A DNA stretch of 64,000 nt from the NCBI RefSeq assembly GCF_012935695.1, contig NZ_CP052859.1:5807001-5871000 (forward strand). Reading direction: 5' to 3'. The notes beneath the pieces were generated by a model. That model was given only the letters and a program-made list of their open reading frames with translations, was not told the DNA's origin and did not search any database. Each line of letters starts with the position of its first letter. The first letter of the stretch is position 1. The translations under genes were made by a program, and so were the position numbers. This DNA is from Pseudomonas sp. ADAK18 (GTDB lineage: Bacteria > Pseudomonadota > Gammaproteobacteria > Pseudomonadales > Pseudomonadaceae). This document shows positions 31,769-40,265 of the stretch, piece after piece.

Positions 31769-32407
31769 ATGCAGCCTGGAGATATTGTTTTTTCAGTGGC
31801 GCAAGTGGATGACAACGTGCCTACCAGCATTCCCCGTGCCTTTATTCGGGCGGGCCAATGGCTCAAAGCCAAAATCTTCGGTACAGGCGATCCCAACGTG
31901 CCGGTGGTGCATGCGGCCATTGCCGTAGATGCCACCCACGTGATCGAAAGTGTCGGCGATGGCATTCAACTGACCGACCTGAGCAGTGAAACCCCGCCCC
32001 GTGGGGCGATGGTCTTTACTTGCACGGAACCCGATCTGGCAAACGCTGCCGCCTATGCCGCCGGCCAGTTCTACGGCGATGTGGTCAACAAGGACATCAG
32101 TGGGCGCTACAGCAAGTGGAACGCGATGCTGTCGATCTTCAAGCTGTCGGCCTACGAGCCCGGCATCATGAGCCGGATCAACGAGTCGGTGTCCATCAGC
32201 AACGCGGCGTTCTGTTCGCAGTTTGTCGCCAACGCGTACGAGGTGGGCAACCTCTACACCAACGCCAACCTGCTACCGGTGCCTGCGCCGATTTTCGACA
32301 CGCGGCCCACCGTCATGACCCCGTGGGAACTGGCCTCCAGTTGTGACAATGACGAAGACTTCTACTTCGCCGGCTTTTGGCAAGACAACATTGAGGTGCG
32401 GCTTTAG
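31769..32407 (+). CDS. Permuted papain-like (NlpC/P60-YiiX type) protein in the Reb locus
   Basis: This 212-residue protein starts at ATG 31769, with GAGGAG upstream. It begins MQPGDIVFSVAQVDD. It has a histidine in VPVVHAAIAVDATHVIES and a later cysteine in NAAFCSQFVANAYEVG. This His-before-Cys order, with 'GDIVF' at the start, is that of permuted NlpC/P60 papain-fold proteins such as YiiX. No signal peptide is seen, so the substrate would be cytoplasmic or reached after R-body action. It lies between RebB-type genes, in the same direction, which suggests a shared function. The assignment rests on motifs. Confidence 0.65.
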   Translation: MQPGDIVFSVAQVDDNVPTSIPRAFIRAGQWLKAKIFGTGDPNVPVVHAAIAVDATHVIESVGDGIQLTDLSSETPPRGAMVFTCTEPDLANAAAYAAGQFYGDVVNKDISGRYSKWNAMLSIFKLSAYEPGIMSRINESVSISNAAFCSQFVANAYEVGNLYTNANLLPVPAPIFDTRPTVMTPWELASSCDNDEDFYFAGFWQDNIEVRL

Positions 32408-32435
32408 CGGCCCATCCACGGCCCAGGAGAGCGAA

Positions 32436-32918
32436 ATGGCCCAGCCCGAACACAACCCCGTGGCGGATATCTACCGCCTGGCCGAAGCCCTTGAACTGCC
32501 GCTGACGCCCGGCGACCGGCAAGTACTGGAAGCACTGGTGCGCAGCAGGCCGCAGACCTTTGCCGGCACCTCGCAGGCGCTCATCGATCAGGCCCGGGAG
32601 CAGACGAGCCAGTTGATCGAAGCTGAACGTGTGCGTACCAGTGAGCTGCTCGAACGGGCCAAGGTCACTGAAAACACCCTCCGGCAAACCGCTGAGCAGC
32701 GTGAAGCGTTGATTCAGCAATGGCTCAAGGCGCAGCAGCCGCAGGCTTCACCGGGTACGCCGGAGCAGGCTGAGCGCTCCTTCAAGGAGCAGTGGTCCGA
32801 GCAGATCAGACAGGAAGTCAAAGCCGCTATTGATGTGCAAATGAAAGAGTTGATTGCGCAAATTGAATCGACCCTTGGCCAGTTGAGCGAGCAGCACAGC
32901 CAGCGTACGGAAAGTTGA
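32436..32918 (+). CDS. Coiled-coil protein of the Reb locus
   Basis: This 160-residue hydrophilic protein starts at ATG 32436 (AGGAGA 5 nt upstream). A short N-terminal domain (NPVADIYRLAEALELPLTPG) is followed by a long heptad-rich helix rich in Glu, Gln and Arg (residues 45-155: LIDQAREQTSQLIEAERVRT and onward). No catalytic motif is visible. Its position between the papain-like gene and two RebB genes suggests a scaffold or assembly factor for R-bodies. The family is not recognised. Confidence 0.65.
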   Translation: MAQPEHNPVADIYRLAEALELPLTPGDRQVLEALVRSRPQTFAGTSQALIDQAREQTSQLIEAERVRTSELLERAKVTENTLRQTAEQREALIQQWLKAQQPQASPGTPEQAERSFKEQWSEQIRQEVKAAIDVQMKELIAQIESTLGQLSEQHSQRTES

Positions 32919-33001
32919 TTTCGACCCGCTTCACACCAGCTGTTTTGCAACGTTCATTGATGAACACGGAATGCTCCGTGTACTAAATAAGGAAATTGAT
33001 C

Positions 33002-33316
33002 ATGGCATTTGTAAACGAGCAAATCACCGACGCGGTCACCCAGACCAACGTCAAAGTGGTGGCCGAATCGCCAGCGATGGCGATGAGCACCATCTACCAA
33101 TCCATGGCCCAGGCCACGGCGATTCTGTTCCAGAACGCAGTGTCGGCCCAACAACAACAAAACACCCTGGCCCAGGCGGCTACCAACCAGGGCGTGATGC
33201 AGATCTACAGTGTCGACACCACCGCCGGTGCCGCCGCCACCGAGAAGGTCGCCCAGGGCGGGGTGTCGGATAACCTCACCAGCCTTCTGACCGTGCTCAA
33301 GTCGTTCCAGCCTTAA
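33002..33316 (+). CDS. RebB-family R-body protein 2
   Basis: This 104-residue protein starts at ATG 33002, with AAGGA upstream. It carries EQITDAVTQTNVKVVAESPA, then MAMSTIYQSMAQATAILFQN and a glutamine-rich stretch (AQQQQNTLAQAATNQG). It is nearly identical to the next gene's product over its whole length, so the pair is a recent tandem duplication. Together they would be the main R-body ribbon subunits. It is not secreted: no signal peptide is seen. Confidence 0.92.
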   Translation: MAFVNEQITDAVTQTNVKVVAESPAMAMSTIYQSMAQATAILFQNAVSAQQQQNTLAQAATNQGVMQIYSVDTTAGAAATEKVAQGGVSDNLTSLLTVLKSFQP

Positions 33317-33366
33317 TGGCTGAGCGTTAACGGATGTTGTTCTTTCTAAAACCAGGAGTTCCAACC

Positions 33367-33681
33367 ATGAGTACAGTCAGCCCGCAAATCACCGATGCCG
33401 TCACCCAGACCAACGTCAAGGTCGTTGCCGAATCGCCGGCCATGGCCATGAGTACCATTTATCAGTCCATGGGTCAGGCCACCGCGATTCTGTTCCAGAA
33501 CTCGGTCTCGGCCCAGCAACAGCAAAACACCTTGGCCCAGGCGGCTACCAACCAGGGCGTGATGCAGATCTACAGTGTCGACACCACGGCTGGCGCCGCA
33601 GCCACCGAAAAAGTCGCCCAGGGCGGCGTGGCCGACAACCTGACCAGCTTGCTGGCCGTGCTCAAGTCGTTCCAGCCGTAA
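33367..33681 (+). CDS. RebB-family R-body protein 3
   Basis: This 104-residue near-copy of the preceding protein starts at ATG 33367 (AGGAG 8 nt upstream). Differences concentrate at the N terminus (MSTVSPQITDAV against MAFVNEQITDAV) and at a few internal positions. Keeping two such similar subunits agrees with R-body loci elsewhere, where several Reb proteins are required. A strong terminator follows at 33695, closing the locus. Confidence 0.92.
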   Translation: MSTVSPQITDAVTQTNVKVVAESPAMAMSTIYQSMGQATAILFQNSVSAQQQQNTLAQAATNQGVMQIYSVDTTAGAAATEKVAQGGVADNLTSLLAVLKSFQP

Positions 33682-33694
33682 GTCGTAGGCGCCC

Positions 33695-33730
33695 CAACGC
33701 CCCCGTCGCCAACTGGCGATGGGGGCGTTG
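33695..33730 (+). terminator. Terminator of the Reb locus
   Basis: The inverted repeat caacgcccccgtcgcc / ggcgatgggggcgttg with a 4-nt loop follows the last RebB stop by 13 nt and is followed by a short T-containing stretch. The rest of the gap to gabD (to 33974) holds no gene; it should contain the gabD promoter, which I could not assign. Confidence 0.8.
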
Positions 33731-33974
33731 TCGTTTGTGCGTTTGATCTGAAAGGTGGGGCAAATGCGTCGTTTACGTTCTTTTTTTCGAACAGACTATT
33801 GTCCTTTACCCCCATTGATCCTAGGATTCGTTTGAGATTTCAAACGCTCTGTCTCCCGTGCGCTATGTACTTGCTTGCGCCCAGTGACTGATTTCCCTGA
33901 CGGCAGCCCGAAAGGCGCCTTTCAACAACTCTAATTTGCTCCGCGCGCGCGCGGTGCTGTTAAGGAAAGCCGAC

Positions 33975-35417
33975 ATGCAGCTTAAAGACACCCAGTTGTT
34001 CCGCCAGCAAGCCTTTATTGATGGCGCTTGGGTTGATGCGGACAACGGTCAAACGATCAAGGTTAATAACCCCGCGACCGGCGAAATCCTGGGCACCGTG
34101 CCGAAGATGGGCGCTGCCGAAACCCGCCGCGCCATCGAAGCGGCCGACAAGGCCCTGCCGGCCTGGCGTGCCCTGACCGCCAAGGACCGCGCCAACAAGC
34201 TGCGTCGCTGGTTTGAACTGATCATCGAGAACCAGGACGACCTGGCTCGTCTGATGACCCTGGAGCAAGGCAAGCCGCTGGCTGAAGCCAAGGGCGAAAT
34301 CGTCTACGCCGCCTCGTTCATCGAGTGGTTCGCCGAAGAAGCCAAGCGCGTCTACGGTGATGTGATTCCCGGCCACCAGCCCGACAAACGCCTGATCGTG
34401 ATCAAGCAGCCGATTGGTGTGACCGCAGCCATTACGCCGTGGAACTTCCCGGCCGCGATGATCACCCGTAAAGCCGGCCCAGCCCTGGCTGCCGGTTGTA
34501 CCATGGTCCTCAAGCCTGCGTCGCAAACGCCGTTTTCCGCGTTCGCCCTGGCTGAGCTGGCCCAGCGTGCCGGTATTCCAAAAGGGGTGTTCAGCGTGGT
34601 CTCCGGCAGCGCCGGTGACATCGGTAGCGAGCTGACCAGCAACCCGATCGTGCGCAAGCTGTCCTTCACCGGCTCCACCGAAATCGGTCGTCAGCTGATG
34701 GCTGAATGCGCCAAGGACATCAAGAAGGTTTCCCTGGAACTGGGCGGCAACGCGCCGTTCATCGTGTTCGACGACGCAGACCTGGATAAGGCCGTCGAAG
34801 GCGCGATCATCTCCAAGTACCGCAACAACGGCCAGACCTGCGTCTGTGCCAACCGCCTGTACATCCAGGATTCGGTGTACGACGCGTTCGCCGAGAAACT
34901 CAAAGTGGCGGTGGCCAAGCTCAAGATCGGTAACGGTCTGGAAGAAGGCACCACCACGGGCCCGCTGATCGACGAAAAAGCGGTGGCCAAGGTTCAGGAA
35001 CACATCGCTGACGCCCTGAGCAAAGGCGCTACCCTGCTGGCGGGCGGCAAGGTGATGGAAGGCAACTTCTTCGAGCCGACCATTCTGGTCAACGTGCCGA
35101 AAAACGCCGCCGTGGCCAAGGAAGAAACCTTCGGCCCATTGGCACCGTTGTTCCGCTTCAAAGACGAAGCTGAAGTGATCGCCATGTCCAACGACACCGA
35201 GTTCGGCCTGGCGTCCTACTTCTACGCCCGTGACCTGGGCCGTGTGTTCCGTGTGGCTGAAGCCCTGGAATACGGCATGGTCGGCGTCAACACCGGGTTG
35301 ATCTCCAACGAAGTGGCGCCGTTCGGCGGCATCAAGGCTTCGGGCCTGGGCCGTGAAGGTTCCAAGTACGGGATCGAGGATTACCTGGAAATCAAATACC
35401 TCTGCCTGGGCATCTAA
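33975..35417 (+). CDS. gabD: Succinate-semialdehyde dehydrogenase (NADP+)
   Basis: This 480-residue enzyme oxidises succinate semialdehyde to succinate, the last step of the GABA shunt, feeding the TCA cycle. ATG 33975 follows AAGGAAAG; the open frame extends upstream without a better start. Catalytic residues are visible: Glu255 in SLELGGNAPF and Cys289 in NNGQTCVCANR, with the cofactor motif ITPWNFP near 153-159 and the substrate-site FTGSTEIGRQ. Length equals that of known GabD. gabT lies 186 nt downstream in the same direction. Expression is typically induced by GABA or aminovalerate in pseudomonads. Confidence 0.97.
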   Translation: MQLKDTQLFRQQAFIDGAWVDADNGQTIKVNNPATGEILGTVPKMGAAETRRAIEAADKALPAWRALTAKDRANKLRRWFELIIENQDDLARLMTLEQGKPLAEAKGEIVYAASFIEWFAEEAKRVYGDVIPGHQPDKRLIVIKQPIGVTAAITPWNFPAAMITRKAGPALAAGCTMVLKPASQTPFSAFALAELAQRAGIPKGVFSVVSGSAGDIGSELTSNPIVRKLSFTGSTEIGRQLMAECAKDIKKVSLELGGNAPFIVFDDADLDKAVEGAIISKYRNNGQTCVCANRLYIQDSVYDAFAEKLKVAVAKLKIGNGLEEGTTTGPLIDEKAVAKVQEHIADALSKGATLLAGGKVMEGNFFEPTILVNVPKNAAVAKEETFGPLAPLFRFKDEAEVIAMSNDTEFGLASYFYARDLGRVFRVAEALEYGMVGVNTGLISNEVAPFGGIKASGLGREGSKYGIEDYLEIKYLCLGI

Positions 35418-35603
35418 ACCCGGCAAGGCATTGCTTCAAACGCAAAGGGCACGAGAGCGCTGTCCCTTTGCGTGCTTCAAAACGTTATTCGAAGTGGCCG
35501 GGAAAGCTGTGGCAGTCGATCATCGCATGCTGCCGTAGTTGCCTCCCCGCCACGTATTCCTTGGACCACGCCGCCCGATGAGCGGCGCATGAGGACTTTT
35601 TTG
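35418..35603 (+). promoter_or_regulatory. gabD-gabT spacer with hairpin; expected site of the gabT RNA motif
   Basis: The 186-nt spacer contains the stem cgcaaaggg / ccctttgcg (about 35440-35475) and further GC-rich complementary blocks before the gabT ribosome site GAGGA. A conserved 'gabT' RNA motif has been described upstream of gabT in Pseudomonas; position fits. I see the hairpin but cannot confirm a match to the consensus. Confidence 0.45.
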
Positions 35604-36881
35604 ATGAGCAAGACCAACGCTTCCCTGATGAAACGCCGCGAAGCCGCTGTACCGCGCGGTGTTGGCCAGATTCACCCGATCTTCGCCGAGTCGGCAAAGA
35701 ACGCCACCGTGACCGACGTTGAAGGTCGCGAGTTCATCGACTTCGCCGGCGGTATCGCCGTGCTGAACACCGGTCACCTGCATCCGAAAATCATCGCTGC
35801 CGTGACCGCGCAGTTGAACAAGCTGACGCACACCTGTTTCCAGGTACTGGCCTACGAGCCTTACGTGGAATTGTGCGAGAAAGTGAACGCCAAGGTGCCA
35901 GGTGATTTCGCCAAGAAAACCCTGCTGGTCACCACCGGTTCCGAAGCGGTAGAAAACGCCGTGAAAATCGCCCGCGCCGCCACTGGCCGTGCCGGCGTGA
36001 TTGCCTTCACCGGCGCGTACCACGGTCGCACCATGATGACCCTGGGCCTGACCGGTAAAGTCGCACCGTACTCGGCCGGCATGGGCCTGATGCCAGGCGG
36101 TATATTCCGCGCGCTGTACCCGAACGAACTGCACGGTGTGAGCGTGGATGATTCCATCGCCAGCATCGAACGCGTCTTCAAAAACGATGCCGAGCCGCGT
36201 GACATCGCCGCGATCATCATCGAACCGGTCCAGGGCGAAGGCGGTTTCTACGTCGCGCCTAAAGCCTTCATGAAGCGCCTGCGCGAACTGTGCGACAAGC
36301 ACGGCATCCTGCTGATCGCCGACGAAGTGCAAACCGGCGCCGGCCGTACCGGTACCTTCTTTGCCATGGAACAGATGGGCGTTGCCGCCGACCTGACCAC
36401 CTTCGCCAAATCCATCGCTGGCGGCTTCCCGCTGGCCGGTGTGTGTGGCAAGGCTGAATACATGGACGCCATTGCACCCGGTGGCCTGGGCGGCACCTAC
36501 GCCGGTAGCCCGATCGCTTGCGCCGCGGCCCTGGCCGTGATGGAAGTGTTTGAAGAAGAGCACCTGCTGGACCGCTGCAAGGCCGTGGGCGAGCGCCTGG
36601 TGACTGGCCTGAAAGCCATCCAGGCCAAGTACCCGGTGATCGGTGAAGTGCGTGCCCTGGGCGCGATGATCGCAGTCGAGCTGTTCGAGGACGGCGACAC
36701 CCACAAGCCGAACGCCGCAGCCGTCGCCTCCGTGGTGGCCAAGGCGCGCGACAAGGGTTTGATCCTGCTGTCCTGCGGCACCTACGGCAACGTATTGCGC
36801 GTACTGGTTCCGCTGACTTCGCCGGACGAGCAGTTGGACAAAGGCCTGGCGATCATCGAAGAGTGCTTCTCCGAGCTGTGA
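35604..36881 (+). CDS. gabT: 4-aminobutyrate aminotransferase
   Basis: This 425-residue class III PLP enzyme transfers the amino group of GABA (or 5-aminovalerate) to 2-oxoglutarate, giving succinate semialdehyde for GabD. ATG 35604 is used because GAGGA lies 8 nt upstream and the N terminus MSKTNASLMKRREAAVPRGV matches the family. The PLP lysine is Lys269 (TTFAKSIAGGFP), with Asp240 in LLIADEVQTGAGRTG and the phosphate-binding TTGSEAVENA. An unusual feature is that its terminator's T tract is interrupted by an insertion sequence starting about 45 nt past the stop. Confidence 0.97.
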   Translation: MSKTNASLMKRREAAVPRGVGQIHPIFAESAKNATVTDVEGREFIDFAGGIAVLNTGHLHPKIIAAVTAQLNKLTHTCFQVLAYEPYVELCEKVNAKVPGDFAKKTLLVTTGSEAVENAVKIARAATGRAGVIAFTGAYHGRTMMTLGLTGKVAPYSAGMGLMPGGIFRALYPNELHGVSVDDSIASIERVFKNDAEPRDIAAIIIEPVQGEGGFYVAPKAFMKRLRELCDKHGILLIADEVQTGAGRTGTFFAMEQMGVAADLTTFAKSIAGGFPLAGVCGKAEYMDAIAPGGLGGTYAGSPIACAAALAVMEVFEEEHLLDRCKAVGERLVTGLKAIQAKYPVIGEVRALGAMIAVELFEDGDTHKPNAAAVASVVAKARDKGLILLSCGTYGNVLRVLVPLTSPDEQLDKGLAIIEECFSEL

Positions 36882-36902
36882 TCGAACAGTGACCTGATCG
36901 AC

Positions 36903-36925
36903 AAAAAACCCGCTTCGGCGGGTTA
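36903..36925 (+). terminator. gabT terminator hairpin, T tract interrupted by the IS
   Basis: The stem aacccgc-TTCG-gcgggtt (36907-36924) is preceded by an A tract, but only two T follow before IS sequence. T-rich sequence resumes to the right of the IS (agatttttc near 38278), as if the element had entered the T tract. Confidence 0.7.
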
Positions 36926-36998
36926 ATGAGATGGTCACCCCCAACACCCTGTGAGGGCTACGCTTTCACGGGGTGTTTTGTTTTCGGAGGCCATCATC

Positions 36999-38024
36999 AT
37001 GAGCGAGTCAGCACTGATCGGTATCGATCTCGGCAAACATACTTTCCACCTGCACGGCCAGGATAAGTCGGGCTGTGAGGTGTTTCGCAAAAAATGCTCA
37101 CGGACGCAAATGATGCAGTTTTTCGGCAACTCGCCGAGCTGTATCGTGGTGATGGAGGCCTGTGCGGGGTCGCACTATGTTGCTCGTCAGTTGGCGGCAA
37201 TGGGGCACACGGCCAAGCTGATTTCTCCGCAGTTCGTTAAGCCCTTCGTCAAGGGCAATAAAAACGACTTTGTCGACGCTGAGGCAATCTGCGAAGCCGC
37301 TTCGCGCCCATCTATGCGCTTCGTCACGCCTAAAACCGAATCCCAGCAAACCCTGTCCGTGCTACACCGGATGCGCGAATCGCTGGTGCATGACCGCACC
37401 AAAACGGCTAATCAGATGCACGGTTTCCTGCTGGAGTTTGGGATCAGTCTGCCCAAAGGGTTGGCCATCATGAAGCGTCTGGCGAGCGCCTTGGCCGAGC
37501 ATGAATTACCCGTTCGTCTGACGATATTGTTGCAACGCCTGCACGACCACTTTGCCTACCTGGATGAGCAAATCAAGGTCTTGGACAAAGAGCTGGCGGG
37601 CCAACTGGCCGACGATGATCTGGGCAGTCGTTTGCTGAGTCTTCCATGTGTCGGCCCGATCACCGCCAGCCTGCTGGCTGTAGAAATGGGCGACGGCAAG
37701 CAGTACCGATGCAGTCGGGACTTTGCCGCCTCAGTGGGCTTGGTGCCCAGACAGTACAGCACCGGTGGCAAGGCCAACTTGCTGGGAATCAGCAAGCGTG
37801 GTGACAAGCACCTGCGACAACTGTTGGTGCAGTGTTCCAGGGTCTATATGCAAAATCTGGAGCACCAAAAAGGCGCCTTGGCCGATTGGGTGCGCTCATT
37901 GCTAAGTCGACGACATTCGAATGTCGTGGCCTGTGCCCTGGCTAACAAACTGGCGCGTATCGCTTGGGCGATAGCCGCTCACCATACGCAATATGAAGCA
38001 GGGCCAGACGCCTTGAACGCCTGA
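36999..38024 (+). CDS. IS110-family transposase (DEDD recombinase)
   Basis: This 341-residue protein starts at ATG 36999, with CGGAGG 8 nt upstream. The N-terminal RuvC-like DEDD domain is visible: GIDLGKHTFHLHG, VVMEACAGSHYVAR, and NKNDFVDAEAICEAA. The C-terminal Tnp domain has LPCVGPITASLLAVEMGD and the SCVGP-like helix-hairpin region, then VGLVPRQYSTGGKANLLGIS with the conserved serine region. These enzymes move DNA through circular intermediates guided by an element-encoded RNA. Length and frame are normal. Confidence 0.95.
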   Translation: MSESALIGIDLGKHTFHLHGQDKSGCEVFRKKCSRTQMMQFFGNSPSCIVVMEACAGSHYVARQLAAMGHTAKLISPQFVKPFVKGNKNDFVDAEAICEAASRPSMRFVTPKTESQQTLSVLHRMRESLVHDRTKTANQMHGFLLEFGISLPKGLAIMKRLASALAEHELPVRLTILLQRLHDHFAYLDEQIKVLDKELAGQLADDDLGSRLLSLPCVGPITASLLAVEMGDGKQYRCSRDFAASVGLVPRQYSTGGKANLLGISKRGDKHLRQLLVQCSRVYMQNLEHQKGALADWVRSLLSRRHSNVVACALANKLARIAWAIAAHHTQYEAGPDALNA

Positions 38025-38277
38025 CCCCGCGGTTGTTGCAGTACCACGATTCACCTTCAGGTTTTGCGATAGCTGAACAACAGATGATGTGAACGGCACA
38101 CCGGCCTGGCGAAGATCCTGACATAAAAATCGGCTTCAGAAGCCGACGGGTTTTTAAGGATCGTCAGGCGCGACTCTCATCGTGGCGCTGGGGCATGCCC
38201 CAAACAGACGCCGGATAGATTTAAGCAAGCCAACCACACCACCCGTTAATCAGTATTGCAAAAATGGGGGTGACCAT
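38025..38277 (+). ncRNA. Candidate bridge-RNA region at the IS right end
   Basis: The 250-nt non-coding tail contains a nested structure: cctgac (38117-38122) pairs with gtcagg (38163-38168), enclosing the hairpin tcggctt-cag-aagccga (38130-38146). A further gggc-atg-cccc palindrome lies near 38196. In IS1111-group elements the guide (bridge) RNA is encoded in this position. The structure is seen; its identity as a bridge RNA is inferred, and exact ends are unknown. Confidence 0.4.
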
Positions 38278-38375
38278 AGATTTTTCATGGTGGATGCTCT
38301 GTATTCAGGCGTTGTTCCTTGTACGTGGGCGGCTCCTTTGTCTAAGGTGCAAGCATTGCCGATGGAGCGTGCTGG

Positions 38376-39590
38376 ATGACTGCTGTTGATTTACCGGCTG
38401 TACCCCGTGTGCTGATTGCCGAGGCCGATCCCTGGTCGCGGGATCTGCTCAAGCAGGTGCTGTTGAATGTGCGCTGCGACGCGCGGCTGGATCTGTGTGC
38501 CGATGGCCAGCAAGCGGCCTTGATGCTGAGTGAAAAAACCTACGACCTGATCATTGCCGACTGGGAGCTACCCGGTGTCGACGGCTTGAGCCTGTTGCGC
38601 AGCGTACGCCAGCAACGACGGTCCCCGGCGTTGCCGTTTATCCTGCTCAGTACCCGTAATGACAGCGCCAGCGTGCGCGAAGCCTTGCCCCTGGCGCCGA
38701 CGGCGTACCTGACCAAGCCCTTGAACATGGAAGGCCTCACCCAGCGTCTGCAAGATCTGCTGCTCAACGAAGGCGAGACGGTCTACTGCGACGTCCCGGC
38801 GCTGGTGCCCGGCATGACCTTGCCGGTGTTCCTCGAACGCCGCCGGGAAACGTCCGACGGCGCGCCGTTGCGAGTTGACGTCAAGACGGCGGTGCAACAC
38901 AGTCTTGAGCCGGAAGGCCTGGATCTCCGGCACCTGGAAGAGCAGGTGCGCGTGGACCCGCAAATCACCGCTGTACTGATCGCCGCCGCCAACAGCGCCG
39001 GCCATCACGGTACGCCGGTGCAAACCCTGGCCATGGCGCTGCATAAGCTGGCGGCCGGGCAAAGCATGAACCTGATCCTGGGTCTGGCCCTCAAGCACAA
39101 CGTGATCTTGAGCGACCCTGGCCTGGTGGATTACGCCGAGCGCCACTGGCAACTGTCCCAACGCACCGCCGAGTACGCCCGCTCGCTGGCGCGCATGCTC
39201 GACCTGGATCACGAGCGCTGCTACAGCGCCGGCATTCTGCATCGCCTCGGCGACCTGGCGCTGTTGCGTTGCTTGCAGGAGTGGCGCCAGGGTGGCGGGG
39301 AGCTGGATGACGAGTTGATCGGCGAGTCGCTCTTCACCTTTGGTGCCAGCTACGGCTCGGCATTGCGCACCCGCTGGCGCTTGCCTCTGGAGTTGCGGCA
39401 GCTGATCGCGGCGGTTTATTCACTGGAGGGCGGGGTGTATTCCCGCGAAGCGCTGGTGATGCACATGGCCGCGCAACTGGCGCGGCTGACGGAGCATGAA
39501 GGCGTCGAGGCCCTGGCCAAAAGCAAGGCCGCGCGGTTGCTCAAGGTCGGGTTGCCGGAACTGACCCGGATGCGCCTCACGAGGCGCTAA
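38376..39590 (+). CDS. Receiver-HDOD signalling protein
   Basis: This 404-residue protein has an N-terminal response-regulator receiver (residues ~10-130) with the phosphoacceptor in [13 protein letters not shown] and the conserved lysine in YLTKPLN. A HDOD domain follows (about 165-370: [36 protein letters not shown]). HDOD proteins usually act in motility or second-messenger signalling, without phosphodiesterase residues. GGAG lies 8 nt before ATG 38376. It directly follows the IS and overlaps the stop of the convergent BaeR-like gene by 4 nt. Confidence 0.87.
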   Translation: MTAVDLPAVPRVLIAEADPWSRDLLKQVLLNVRCDARLDLCADGQQAALMLSEKTYDLIIADWELPGVDGLSLLRSVRQQRRSPALPFILLSTRNDSASVREALPLAPTAYLTKPLNMEGLTQRLQDLLLNEGETVYCDVPALVPGMTLPVFLERRRETSDGAPLRVDVKTAVQHSLEPEGLDLRHLEEQVRVDPQITAVLIAAANSAGHHGTPVQTLAMALHKLAAGQSMNLILGLALKHNVILSDPGLVDYAERHWQLSQRTAEYARSLARMLDLDHERCYSAGILHRLGDLALLRCLQEWRQGGGELDDELIGESLFTFGASYGSALRTRWRLPLELRQLIAAVYSLEGGVYSREALVMHMAAQLARLTEHEGVEALAKSKAARLLKVGLPELTRMRLTRR

Positions 39591-40261
39591 AGTTCCAGCT
39601 TGTAGCCCACGCCGTAGATCGAGCGAATCGGGTCCTGGCCGGGGCAGGCATGTTCCAGTTTGCGGCGCAGGTTGCGGATGTGGCTGTCCACCGTGCGGTC
39701 AGTGACTACCCGGTGGTCGAAGTACAACCTGTCCAGCAATTGATCACGGGAAAACACCCGTCCCGGGGTGTTCGCCAGGGTCTTGAGCAGGCGCAGTTCA
39801 ACCGGTGTCAGGTCCAGGGCGATACCGCCAAATTGGGCGCAATAACGTTCCTCGTCGATGAACAGGCGTGGGGTGGGAAGCGCTTCCAACAAGGCTCCGC
39901 GCCGCAGGATAGCCTTGACCCGGGCCACAACTTCCCGAGGGCTGAACGGTTTGCAGATATAGTCGTCGGCGCCCAGGTCCAGCCCCAGCAGACGGTCGAT
40001 TTCTTCGACTCGGGCGGTGATCATGATCACCGGCACTGTGCTGAACGTGCGCAGCTCACGGCACACCTCCAGGCCATCGCGCCCCGGCAGCATCAAGTCC
40101 AGCAGGATCAGCCGTGGGTTGAACACTGCCACGGCGGGCACGACATCCAGCCCGTTATCCAGGCACTTCACCTCGTATCCTTCGTTGACCAAGTAGTCCC
40201 GCAGCAACGCGGCCAGCTTGGGCTCGTCTTCAACCACCAGGATCGGTGCTTCGACAGTCAT
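39587..40261 (-). CDS. OmpR-family response regulator (BaeR-like)
   Basis: This 224-residue regulator has a receiver with the acidic pair in VVEDEPK, phosphoacceptor [13 protein letters not shown] and lysine YICKPFSP. The winged-helix DNA-binding domain covers about 130-222 ([47 protein letters not shown]). It is encoded 4 nt after its sensor kinase in the same transcript. The pair is divergent from the RND efflux operon at 41803, so it is the likely regulator of that pump, as BaeSR is for mdtABC. Confidence 0.92.
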   Translation of the reverse strand: MTVEAPILVVEDEPKLAALLRDYLVNEGYEVKCLDNGLDVVPAVAVFNPRLILLDLMLPGRDGLEVCRELRTFSTVPVIMITARVEEIDRLLGLDLGADDYICKPFSPREVVARVKAILRRGALLEALPTPRLFIDEERYCAQFGGIALDLTPVELRLLKTLANTPGRVFSRDQLLDRLYFDHRVVTDRTVDSHIRNLRRKLEHACPGQDPIRSIYGVGYKLEL

Positions 40262-40265
40262 TGAT

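Larger units (their letters stand above)
36925..38283 (+). mobile_element. IS110-family (IS1111-group) insertion sequence
   Basis: The element is about 1.35 kb, bounded by subterminal inverted repeats atggtcaccccca (36931-36943) and tgggggtgaccat (38265-38277). Subterminal repeats, and a long non-coding stretch after rather than before the transposase, mark the IS1111 group. The exact outer ends cannot be fixed from one copy; the coordinates extend the repeats by a few bases on each side. The flanks suggest entry into the gabT terminator. The transposase frame is intact, so the copy may be active. Confidence 0.8.

Noticed and set aside
33731..33974. Sigma-54 promoter before gabD
   Set aside because: No sequence close to TGGCACG-N4-TTGC could be found by eye in the gap, so no promoter call was made.
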